Shown here piece by piece: positions 47,259 through 55,408 of a DNA stretch of 64,000 bases. Source of the stretch: Oceanobacillus jeddahensis (GTDB lineage: Bacteria; Bacillota; Bacilli; Bacillales; Amphibacillaceae); NCBI RefSeq assembly GCF_000750635.1, contig NZ_CCDM010000003.1, forward strand, positions 459,121 through 523,120, in the 5' to 3' direction. The notes under the pieces were generated by a model. It was not told the DNA's origin. It did no database searches and worked only from the letters and a program-made list of their open reading frames with translations. The number at the start of each line of letters is the position of its first letter. Positions within the stretch are counted from its first letter, which is position 1. The position numbers were made by a program, and so were the translations under genes.

Positions 47259-47310
47259 AGAAACTTCATTCAGTGACAGTTTTACGGGCGGTTCTCCGTA
47301 ATAAAATAAA
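47259..47310 (+). repeat. Short dispersed repeat, family 2 (copy 4, deleted form)
   Basis: AAGAAACTTCATTCAGTG is joined directly to ACAGTTTTACGGGCGGTTCT and TAATAAAATAAA. These are the first and last segments of the 38588-38854 copy, so this copy lacks everything in between. Confidence 0.6.
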
Positions 47311-47669
47311 CGAAACTGGTAAGTACTCATTTTATCGTAATCTTCCAGACCTTTAAACCTATATAAGTTTAAATATAGTTTTATGTTTAAGCAAGCACGC
47401 CGGAAAAACACTGCGCTTTCCACGGGTCCCGGGCTCATCTCCCCGGTAAAATTTCTGCGGTTGCCCGTCCCGTCAAAACCGCCGCTGGCAATAGTGTTTA
47501 ACCATGAACTAAATAAATTATAAAATTAGACGTAAAAATAAATATAATCATTTCAATTTTTATATAAATACATCGATACTACGCATCTATTATTTTAACA
47601 TGATTTATCCATTTAAACTACTTTACCAAAAAGGAAGAAAAATTCTTTCATAACAGCAGAAAATAATTA
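47311..47669. other. Gene-free stretch with a GC-rich block
   Basis: About 360 bases without a gene. 47390-47505 is much richer in G+C than its surroundings (GGGTCCCGGGCTC, CTCCCCGG, CCGTCCCGTC, CCGCCGCTGG). On the reverse strand it contains GGGACGGGCAACCGCAG and GGAAAGCGCAGTG, which resemble the cassette core and the right part of the MITE-like elements. It may be a decayed copy. Confidence 0.45.
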
Positions 47670-48287
47670 CTCAACTTTCTCACTTAAATAATAAGCATAT
47701 ATATCTTGCTATTTCAGGTTTATCATGTTCTTCATTATTGTGCTTGCTTTTGGTTAAATATCCGGCCATTTTGGAATTGGTGATTGTGCATAGATCCGCT
47801 CCAGCCAACCACTCCGCTTTCCATGGAGACGGCTTCAGCTAACTTGAAAAGAAATAACATTTTGATGAGTTTGATGAAACAGCAGCTGTCGCCTGTACAA
47901 ACAATCTTGATAGCATGGATATCTAATATCAGGAATAGCTTTCATGCACAGCAAGTAATCTTGGCGGAACTTTTACCATGCAGTATAAAAAATATGATCT
48001 GTCTGATCTACCTTTTATTTGTTCAGCTATTTCACGTATAGAATACTTTACTAGCGGAGGCGGACCGTTTTGACTCCTGAGGGATCAACACCATCTGAAG
48101 ATCCACTTTTGCCAAGTGCTCTTCTTGGCAAAAGTTAGCTGAAGAGCGTGCCCCTAGGAAAGCAAAACGGTCCGCCGTAGCGGTATTTTACACTATACCT
48201 TCTATTCTTTGTCAAGGGAGTTATCGAAGAAACGATCAACTCCTGTTTTTTTGGAAATGAAGTTTCTTTTTAAGGTGCGAAAGTTGA
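47670..48287 (-). mobile_element. MITE-like element, copy D (618 bp, inverted)
   Basis: Ends CTCAACTTTCTCACTTAA and (reverse complement) TCAACTTTCGCACCTTAA. Exact 7-bp flanking repeat ATAATTA at 47663-47669 and 48288-48294. It keeps the nested palindrome and, near 47818-47850, the start of the second palindrome of copy A (CTTTCCATGGAGACGGCTTC...), with about 90 bases of the middle lost. Just upstream of a 5'-truncated chemotaxis receptor. Confidence 0.78.
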
Positions 48288-48472
48288 ATAATTATATACT
48301 TTTTATCTACATCAAGGAATCTTCATTGATAATTATCTTTTTAATCCACCAAAGAATTTTATGATTTATTACAACTGAATTATAAGAAATAAGTATTAGT
48401 ATTTTATTCACAAAACAGCAACAAAGATATGCTACATATTAATTATAAATAACCGATAAAGGAATTAGGTAA

Positions 48473-49357
48473 CTATTAGGTGCTTCATCGGAAGAGCTTT
48501 CTGCAAGTGCGGAAGAAGCATCAGCGACAACGGAAGAAGTCACCAAGCAAGCGGCTGATACAGCAGAGACATCTCAAACAGCGTCGCATGCAGCGAATGA
48601 AAGTTCTATTGCGATGGGTGAAACTGCTCAAGGTGTTCAACGGATTGCGGAAGCAGCACAATCGCTTCATTCTTCTTCCAGTGAAACAAGTGAAGCGGCT
48701 CAGAATGGAACACAGGTTATCGGCGACGCACAACAGCAAATGAATCATATTAATGAATCAGCAGCTTCTGTAAATGAGCTTGTATTAAAACTGGCAAAAC
48801 AAACAGAAGAAATTGAAAATATCACTAAAGTGATTACTGACATCACAGATCAAACAAACTTATTGGCGTTAAACGCTGCAATCGAAGCTGCCCGGGCAGG
48901 AGAGCAAGGGAAAGGATTTTCAGTTGTAGCAGACGAAGTACGTAAACTTGCAGAGGAATCCAAAAAATCAGCCAGCTCTATTAGCCTGCTGACAACAGAA
49001 ATTAAAAATGATACAGAAAATGTTGAGAAAGCGATGCAAAGTGCCCTGCCCGCTGTACAAAAAGGAGTAGAGGTTATTACCGAAGCCGGTTCATCGTTTG
49101 AATCTATTGCAGATGCTGTTAATGGGATGTCACATCAAATTCAAGAAATCTCAGCAACCTCTCAAGGGCTTTCCGCAAGTGCAGAACAAGTTTCTGCGTC
49201 TGTTACAGAGATTTCAACCGGATCCCAAGTTATGTCCGGCAATATTGATACCATTGCAGCTTCGATGGAAGAACAATCTGCAACGGCTCATGTAGCCACT
49301 TCCTTAAGTGAAACTGCCCAGGAACTGCAAGAAGAGACACAGAAATTTAAAGTATAA
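48473..49357 (+). pseudogene. Methyl-accepting chemotaxis protein, 5'-truncated
   Basis: The frame from 48473 encodes 294 residues of the cytoplasmic signalling part only: Ala/Glu/Ser-rich methylation helices ([34 protein letters not shown]), the hairpin tip [42 protein letters not shown], and the return helix ending [10 protein letters not shown]. There is no start codon: a stop (TAA 48470-48472) precedes, and the first ATG is 47 codons in without a ribosome site. Sensor, membrane helices and HAMP are missing. A remnant is more likely than a soluble receptor. It lies 185 bases after MITE copy D. Confidence 0.82.
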
Positions 49358-49364
49358 ATGAAAT

Positions 49365-49409
49365 AAACATCTCCACAGGAATTCTGTCCAAATTCCCGCG
49401 GAGATGTTT
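49365..49409. terminator. Bidirectional terminator between the receptor remnant and gapB
   Basis: AAACATCTCC (49365-49374) and GGAGATGTTT (49400-49409) enclose a second pair GGAATT/AATTCC, followed by TCTTCTG forward and TTATTTC reverse. Confidence 0.75.
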
Positions 49410-49417
49410 TCTTCTGT

Positions 49418-50455
49418 TTATGATGTTAGACGTACTTTCTGTTCTAATCTGTAGCCTACGTAAGTTACTAAATCTACAACGCGTTTCGAATAACCCCATT
49501 CATTATCATACCAGGCTATAATTTTTAATTTATTATTATCCATAACAATGGTTGAAAGCCCGTCAATGGTTGCGGAATAAGTACTTGTTGTATAATCAAT
49601 GGAGACTAAAGGTTCATCTGAATATTGAATAACTCCTTGCATACTTCCTTCTGCTGCCTGTTTAAATAATGCGTTGACTTCTTCTACAGTCACATCTTCT
49701 TCAATATCAATCACTAAGTCTACTAAAGATACGTTTGGTGTTGGCACACGTAAAGCCATTCCATGCAGTTTACCTTTCAGCTGAGGCATTACTTCTGCCA
49801 GTGCTTTAGCAGCGCCAGTCGTTGTTGGAATAATAGACTGCGTGCAGCTTCTTGCACGGCGCAAGTCTTTATGCGGATTATCAATATTCTTTTGATCGTT
49901 TGTAAATGCATGAACGGTTGTCATTAACCCGTTCTTTATTGTAAAGTGATCATCAATTACCTTGACCACAGGAGCTAAACAATTTGTCGTACAAGATGCA
50001 TTTGAAATAACATCGTCAACATCCGGGTTATAATCATTTTCATTCACACCGATAACAATTGTCTTATCGACTTCTTTCCCAGGAGCAGTGATCACTACTT
50101 TTTTTGCTCCTGCCTGTATATGGCGCCCTGCTTCCTCTTTTGTTTTAAATTTACCAGTCGCCTCGACAACTACATCAATGTCAAGATCCTTCCAAGGCAA
50201 TTTTTCAGGTTCTCTGGAATTCACTAAAATAATTTCTTTCCGATTAACAATTAACTTATTTGGCAGCGCTTTTACATCCCCTTTAAAAGGGCCATGGACA
50301 CTATCGTATTTAATTAAATGAGCAAGTGTTTCCGATGGATAGCTGGCATTGATAGCTACAACATCTAAATGCTCCTCTTCCATTGCTTGACGAAAAACCA
50401 TTCTGCCAATTCGACCAAAACCTGTTATTGCAATACGCGTCTTCTCCATAAGCAC
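49418..50455 (-). CDS. gapB: Glyceraldehyde-3-phosphate dehydrogenase, gluconeogenic type
   Basis: 345 residues. Rossmann motif ITGFGRIGRMVFRQ at the N-terminus; active-site SNASCTTNCLAPVVKV (Cys near 154); VHAFTNDQKNIDNPHKDLRRARSCTQSIIPTTTGAAKA and WYDNEWGYS complete the fold. NASYPSETLAHLIKYDSVHG and position between nrdR and coaE match GapB, the NADP-dependent gluconeogenic enzyme of B. subtilis, rather than glycolytic GapA. GTG at 50455 (six bases after GGAGG) is a likely start; ATG two codons on is possible. CcpN-type sites upstream fit this role. Confidence 0.95.
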   Translation of the reverse strand: MLMEKTRIAITGFGRIGRMVFRQAMEEEHLDVVAINASYPSETLAHLIKYDSVHGPFKGDVKALPNKLIVNRKEIILVNSREPEKLPWKDLDIDVVVEATGKFKTKEEAGRHIQAGAKKVVITAPGKEVDKTIVIGVNENDYNPDVDDVISNASCTTNCLAPVVKVIDDHFTIKNGLMTTVHAFTNDQKNIDNPHKDLRRARSCTQSIIPTTTGAAKALAEVMPQLKGKLHGMALRVPTPNVSLVDLVIDIEEDVTVEEVNALFKQAAEGSMQGVIQYSDEPLVSIDYTTSTYSATIDGLSTIVMDNNKLKIIAWYDNEWGYSKRVVDLVTYVGYRLEQKVRLTS

Positions 50456-50470
50456 TTTATTCCTCCCGAT

Positions 50471-50512
50471 AATGTTATACTTTTTATCTTTTGTTGTAAT
50501 TAGTATAACACA
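50471..50512 (-). promoter_or_regulatory. Pair of CcpN-type operators upstream of gapB
   Basis: TGTGTTATACT on the reverse strand (50502-50512) fits the CcpN consensus TRTGHYATAYW at all 11 positions. AATGTTATACT on the forward strand (50471-50481) fits at 10. They face each other across 20 bases, 16 to 57 bases before the gapB start. CcpN represses gluconeogenic genes on sugars in B. subtilis, where gapB is a known target. Confidence 0.75.
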
Positions 50513-50668
50513 TATGGAGAAAAGTGTGTCATTAAATATAAAAATGTTTTATATTATTTTTTGTAATAATTTCATGTACATTTCCTTTTTATCTGGTTTC
50601 CCTCCATTGGAAAAAGCTTGTTACCGTTTTAAGGAGACGAGCGCCTTGAAAGTATAATATCTAATATT

Positions 50669-50936
50669 GCTCAATTTTTGCGCTTTAAAAAATTACTTCA
50701 TTTCCATAGAAACAGGAGTTGATCGTTTCTTCGATAACTCCCTTGACAAAGAATAGAAGGTGAAGTGTAAAGTCACCGCTGCGGCGGAAAGCGGAGTGGT
50801 TGGCCGGAGCGGAGCTATGCACAATCACTCATTCCAAAATGGCCAGATATGTAACCAAAAAGCAAGCATGGTAATGAAGAACAGGTTCACCCTGAATTAG
50901 CAAGATATATACTTATTCTTAGGTGTGGAAGTTGAG
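50669..50936 (+). mobile_element. MITE-like element, copy E (268 bp, internally deleted)
   Basis: Same ends as the long copies: left CTCAATTTTTGCGCTTTA, right (reverse complement) CTCAACTTCCACACCTAA. Exact 7-bp flanking repeat TAATATT at 50662-50668 and 50937-50943. It keeps about 110 bases of the left part and about 150 of the right part. They join where CCGCTGCGGCGG meets AAAGCGGAGTGG; the nested palindrome is gone. Lies between gapB and coaE. Confidence 0.78.
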
Positions 50937-50949
50937 TAATATTATAAAA

Positions 50950-50985
50950 ACACCATCTTCACTTTATTAAAAGCTTAGATGGTGT
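50950..50985 (-). terminator. Terminator of coaE
   Basis: ACACCATCT (50950-50958) and AGATGGTGT (50977-50985); TTTTTATAAT follows on the reverse strand, at the end of the polA-mutM-coaE run. Confidence 0.8.
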
Positions 50986-50999
50986 CTCATTATCTTTTG

Positions 51000-51602
51000 C
51001 TATTCAATGACTTCCCATTTTTTCAGCAAATCAAGTAATTGCTTTTTACTTTCTTCAATGGATTGATTGTTATCGATCACTTCATCAGCCAGGCTTGCCT
51101 TTTCTGTTAATGGCATTTGCGATGTAATTCGGTCAGTCGCTTCCTCTTTACTGAGCTGATTTCTTTCCATTAAACGTTTTAATTGCGTTTTTTCATCCAC
51201 AAAAACAACCAGCGTTTGGTCTACTAAGAAAGTCAGCTTCCCTTCAAACAGCAAAGGAATGTCTAATACTACACACTTTTCCCCTTGTGACAGATAATCT
51301 TCTTTTTTCTTTAGCATTCGTTTACGAACTGCCGGGTGAACAATTTGATTTAGTTGTTCTCTTTTTTCTTCATTTGAAAAAATAATAGAACCAAGTTTGG
51401 GGCGGTCAATCGAACCATCTTCCTTTAAAATTTCATTACCAAACACGTCGACTACTTGCTTATAAGAAGCTTCCCCCGGTTCCACTACTTCTCTTGCTAT
51501 CACATCCGCATCAATAACTGGAATATCTAAATCCGCAAACATTTTTGCAACTGTGCTTTTCCCGCTGGCAATTCCCCCGGTTAATCCAATTACTAAACTC
51601 AT
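51000..51602 (-). CDS. coaE: Dephospho-CoA kinase
   Basis: 200 residues. Last step of coenzyme A synthesis: phosphorylates the ribose 3'-OH of dephospho-CoA. P-loop GLTGGIASGKSTVAKMF (about 6-22), ADVIAREVVEPG, LGSIIFSNEEKREQLNQIVHPAVRKRM and VLDIPLLFEGKL are characteristic. It starts three bases after the mutM stop and ends at a terminator, closing the polA-mutM-coaE operon. Confidence 0.96.
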   Translation of the reverse strand: MSLVIGLTGGIASGKSTVAKMFADLDIPVIDADVIAREVVEPGEASYKQVVDVFGNEILKEDGSIDRPKLGSIIFSNEEKREQLNQIVHPAVRKRMLKKKEDYLSQGEKCVVLDIPLLFEGKLTFLVDQTLVVFVDEKTQLKRLMERNQLSKEEATDRITSQMPLTEKASLADEVIDNNQSIEESKKQLLDLLKKWEVIE

Positions 51603-51605
51603 AAA

Positions 51606-52442
51606 TCATTCACCTTTTTGCGGCTGACATTTAGTACATAGATGAGTTCCCCGTCCGCCAACCTTCATTTTAATAATTTCTTCACCGCATATTTTACACG
51701 GTTTTTTATCCTGGCCGTAAACATATAAAACCTGTTGAAACATCCCCATATTACCCTGGCTGTCCACATAGCTCCGAATAGTTGTACCGCCAGCTTTTAC
51801 CGCTTCTTGAAGTGTTTCTATAGCGGCAAATCGAATCGCATCCGCTTCTTTTTTTGTCAGTTCATTACACTTGGTCAGCGGATGAATCCCGGAACGGAAT
51901 AGCGTCTCGTCAACATAAATATTTCCAAGTCCCGTAACAAGATTTTGATCCAAAAGTGCCGTTTTAATAAATCGTGTTGATCTTTTTAGCTTTTGGTAAA
52001 AATAATCTGTCGTAAAAGCTTCCTCAAATGGTTCAGGACCAAGTGTGACCAAGGGAGCTTGCATAAATTCACTACCTTTAGGTAATAAATGCATCGTTCC
52101 AAATTTACGAACATCATTATAATGTAATGTTTCTTTATCTTTTAAATGAAAAACAACATGTGTATGCTTTTCTATCTCCTCATCCGGTTTATGCAAACGA
52201 TATTTGCCTTCCATTCTTAAGTGTGATACAAGTACATAATCATCTAAATAAAATAGTAAGAACTTCCCTTTTCTTTTTATTTGTTGAAAGGTCTGCCCTT
52301 CTAGCAAATGTTTAAAAATCTCTGCATCATCTGGCTGTTTTATAATATTCGGCCAAAGCACATCCACTTTTTCAATCGTTTTCCCTTGAACAAGCAGTTT
52401 TAATGTTTCTTTAATTGTTTCTACTTCTGGTAATTCCGGCAT
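51606..52442 (-). CDS. mutM: Formamidopyrimidine-DNA glycosylase
   Basis: 278 residues. Removes 8-oxoguanine and other oxidised purines and cuts the abasic site. N-terminal catalytic PELPEVETI (Pro2 and Glu3), DVRKFGTMHL, LVTGLGNIYVDETLFRSGIHP (helix-two-turn-helix), GGTTIRSYVDSQGNMGMFQ, and the C-terminal zinc finger CKICGEEIIKMKVGGRGTHLCTKCQ. Between polA and coaE, 12 bases from the polA stop. Confidence 0.97.
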   Translation of the reverse strand: MPELPEVETIKETLKLLVQGKTIEKVDVLWPNIIKQPDDAEIFKHLLEGQTFQQIKRKGKFLLFYLDDYVLVSHLRMEGKYRLHKPDEEIEKHTHVVFHLKDKETLHYNDVRKFGTMHLLPKGSEFMQAPLVTLGPEPFEEAFTTDYFYQKLKRSTRFIKTALLDQNLVTGLGNIYVDETLFRSGIHPLTKCNELTKKEADAIRFAAIETLQEAVKAGGTTIRSYVDSQGNMGMFQQVLYVYGQDKKPCKICGEEIIKMKVGGRGTHLCTKCQPQKGE

Positions 52443-52454
52443 TCTCTCTTCCCC

Positions 52455-55091
52455 TTATTTTGCATCAAACCAGCTTTCACCATAAGAATAATCTACTTTT
52501 AACGGTACAGAAATCTCTACAGTCTTCTCCATCATCTCTGGAACAATTTCTTTTAAGGTTTCAATTTCATCTTCTGGTGCTTCTAAAATTAATTCATCAT
52601 GAACTTGTAATAAAAGCTTGGCTTGCAGTTTTTCTTGTTTCATTCGATGGTCTAAATCAATCATTGCTTTTTTTATGATATCAGCCGCACTCCCCTGAAT
52701 AGGTGTGTTCATTGCTGTTCTTTCCGCAAAACTACGCACATTAAAGTTCCGGCTCGTAATATCAGGTAAATAACGGCGACGATTCATTAAAGTAGAAACG
52801 TAGCCTTTTTGTTTCGCTTCTACAACAATGTCATCCATATATTCTTTTACACTTGGATAACTATCAAAATAACGTTCAATGAATTGTTTGGCTTCTTTCC
52901 GTGTAATTCCCAAGTTTTGGGATAGCCCGTAATCACTTATTCCATAAACAATACCAAAGTTTACCGCCTTGGCTTGACGGCGCATATTTGATGTAACCTC
53001 GTCTCTTTCCACATGAAATACATCCATTGCTGTCTGCGTATGAATATCTAAATCATTTTTAAAGGCAGCACTTAATTTCTCATCATTCGCGATATGAGCA
53101 AGCACCCGTAATTCGATTTGGGAATAATCCGCAGCAAACATTTTCCACCCTTTTTTAGATGGAACAAAGGCTTCCCGTATTTTTCTTCCTTCTTCCAGAC
53201 GAATCGGGATATTTTGCAAATTAGGATCTACGGAGCTTAATCTGCCTGTTTGTGTTAAAGCCTGATTAAAACGGGTATGAATTTTATGGGTATCTTTACG
53301 AACAACCTTTTGAAGACCTTCAATATAGGTTGACTGTAATTTTCCTAATTGACGGTATAAAAGCAGTTTTGGAATGATTTCATGCTGATCAGCAAGCTGT
53401 TCCAACACATCGGCTGCTGTTGAGTAGCCTGTCTTTGTTTTCTTAATTACAGGGAGTCCCAAATCCTCAAATAATACCGGACCAAGCTGTTTTGGTGAAT
53501 TAAGATTAAATTCTTTACCAGCCAATTCATATACTTCTTTTTCCAAGGTTGCAAGCCGTTCCTTTAAGTCATCACCCATTTTTTTCAGATGATCCACATC
53601 TACTAAAACACCCTGGTGCTCCATTTCCGCAAGAATCAGGGCAAGCGGCATTTCCAATTCCTTTAATAACTTCGCCTGTTCATTTTCTTCTAATTCATTT
53701 TCCATTTCTGGATATAATTCAAGCAGCACATTTGTTTTTCGAACCACATGCTCACTAAGAATTGGTTCTTCAGGCACTTTTTGCTTAGCCCCTTTACCAT
53801 AAACCTCTTCATCAAAAGATACATCATATTTTCCTTTTCTGCTCGCAATAGCTGGAATATCATGATTATTTTCAGCGGGATTAATTAAATATGATGCAAG
53901 GAGAGCATCAAATACAATCCCTTCTATTTGAATATCATTACGCAATAAGGCAACCTTTGTTCGTTTCGCATCAAATACAATCTTCTTTTTCTTCGGGTTT
54001 TCCGCCCATGTCTTGAAAACAGAAGATTCTGCCGCCACAGAAGCAGGGATGAAGCTTTTTTTATTCTTATTTACAACACCAATTCCTTCTATTTGTGCAG
54101 TATGATAATTTTCACCTAACATCTCTACAACGAGTACATCTTCATCCGAAAATATCGCTTCTGTTATTTCTTCAACGATGTCATATTTAATTTCTTGATA
54201 TTCTACTGTTTCTTCCTCCGCTTCCTCGGATCCAGCAATACGTGTCAGCAGAGATTGGAAGCCTAAATCCATAAACAGATTACGGACAGAAGCCGTAGAA
54301 TAACCCTCGTAGATAACTTCATCAAGATTAAGCTCAATCGGGGAATCACGGTTAATTGTTGCCAAATCTTTACTCATCAATGCATCATCCTGGTATGTTG
54401 TTAAATTTTCCTTTAACTTTTTACCACTTACTTCATCCAAATGCTCATATACCTGCTCTAGTGTCTTAAATTGTGTTAATAGTTTCGTTGCTGTTTTTTC
54501 GCCAACTCCTGGTACGCCAGGAATATTATCTGAGCTATCCCCCATCAATCCTTTTAAATCGGTTATTTGTTCAGGGGTTACTTGCATTTTTTCAAGGAGA
54601 TACGAAGGTGTATATTTTTCAATTTCACTAATGCCTTTTTTCGTTACACTAACTGTGACATGATCAGATACAAGCTGCAGCAAATCTTTATCACCTGAAA
54701 TAACCGTAACTTCCCAGTCCTTGTCATCTGCCTGCTTCGATAATGTTCCAATAATATCATCTGCTTCATATTGATCCAATTGATAATGCTTAATATCAAA
54801 AGCATCGAGCAGCTCCTTTAAAACAGGAAATTGTTCAGAAAGTTCGGGAGGGGTTTTTTGGCGTCCTCCTTTATATTCTTTATAAGTTTGGTGGCGAAAT
54901 GTTGTTTTTCCTGCATCAAAAGCAACAAGCATATGTGTCGGCTTCTCTTCTTCTAAAATTCGAAGCAGCATCGTTGTAAAACCATAGACCGCGTTCGTAT
55001 AGACGCCTTTCTCATTATTTAATAATGGTAATGCAAAAAAAGCACGATAAATAACGCTATTACCATCAATTAAAATTAACTTTTTGGTCAT
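52455..55091 (-). CDS. polA: DNA polymerase I
   Basis: 878 residues. 5' nuclease domain (ILIDGNSVIYRAFFALP, GDKDLLQLVS, GLMGDSSDNIPGVPGVGEKTATKLL; about 1-295), a 3'-5' exonuclease-like domain that seems to lack the metal-binding acidic set, as in other Bacillus Pol I, and the polymerase domain with motif A FAADYSQIELRVLAHI, motif B RRQAKAVNFGIVYG and motif C LQVHDELILEAP. It fills gaps in repair and removes Okazaki primers. ATG at 55091 has AAAGGAG eight bases upstream; eight further codons are open but unused. Confidence 0.97.
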   Translation of the reverse strand: MTKKLILIDGNSVIYRAFFALPLLNNEKGVYTNAVYGFTTMLLRILEEEKPTHMLVAFDAGKTTFRHQTYKEYKGGRQKTPPELSEQFPVLKELLDAFDIKHYQLDQYEADDIIGTLSKQADDKDWEVTVISGDKDLLQLVSDHVTVSVTKKGISEIEKYTPSYLLEKMQVTPEQITDLKGLMGDSSDNIPGVPGVGEKTATKLLTQFKTLEQVYEHLDEVSGKKLKENLTTYQDDALMSKDLATINRDSPIELNLDEVIYEGYSTASVRNLFMDLGFQSLLTRIAGSEEAEEETVEYQEIKYDIVEEITEAIFSDEDVLVVEMLGENYHTAQIEGIGVVNKNKKSFIPASVAAESSVFKTWAENPKKKKIVFDAKRTKVALLRNDIQIEGIVFDALLASYLINPAENNHDIPAIASRKGKYDVSFDEEVYGKGAKQKVPEEPILSEHVVRKTNVLLELYPEMENELEENEQAKLLKELEMPLALILAEMEHQGVLVDVDHLKKMGDDLKERLATLEKEVYELAGKEFNLNSPKQLGPVLFEDLGLPVIKKTKTGYSTAADVLEQLADQHEIIPKLLLYRQLGKLQSTYIEGLQKVVRKDTHKIHTRFNQALTQTGRLSSVDPNLQNIPIRLEEGRKIREAFVPSKKGWKMFAADYSQIELRVLAHIANDEKLSAAFKNDLDIHTQTAMDVFHVERDEVTSNMRRQAKAVNFGIVYGISDYGLSQNLGITRKEAKQFIERYFDSYPSVKEYMDDIVVEAKQKGYVSTLMNRRRYLPDITSRNFNVRSFAERTAMNTPIQGSAADIIKKAMIDLDHRMKQEKLQAKLLLQVHDELILEAPEDEIETLKEIVPEMMEKTVEISVPLKVDYSYGESWFDAK

Positions 55092-55115
55092 AATCCCGTC
55101 TCCTTTATCTTTCAT

Positions 55116-55408
55116 CTAATAAGTAACTTTATTTTATCATGTTTGGAGAAAACTGCATAATACGTCTGTTCTCTTATTAAGTAAGGATATCCGTTAAACA
55201 TGTATCATATAACTGCCGCCCCGTATTCCAAGGGTTCATTTGTACTTTTTAAAGAAAACTTGGCATTCACTAAGCCTTTTTCGAATGCCTTAGTTGGGAA
55301 TGCGGTTACTCGCCCCATCAAAAGCACTGCACTTATACTTTATTCCTTGAATTCTTTATACTTAAAGTGCAAGCAGAAAAGTCACCACCAGGGCTGACTG
55401 GTGATGAC
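55116..55408 (-). other. phoR-polA gap with a shared repeat block and the phoR terminator
   Basis: No gene is supported here. On the reverse strand 55292-55343 repeats the block found before thrS (AAGTATAAGTGCAG, then TTTGATGGGGCGAGTAACCG). The phoR terminator lies at 55380-55409: AGTCATCACCAG with CTGGTGGTGACT and TTTTCT. The polA promoter should lie at 55110-55200. Confidence 0.55.

Noticed and set aside
47784-48041. Forward frame of 85 codons in element copy D
   Set aside because: Element sequence; frame not open in the other copies.
48521-48748. Reverse and alternate-frame ORFs within the chemotaxis receptor remnant
   Set aside because: Shadows of the Ala/Glu/Ser-rich coding frame.
4500-50900. 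CRISPR array explanation for the repeated blocks
   Set aside because: Copies are 268-814 bp, far apart, in both orientations and without regular spacers or cas genes.
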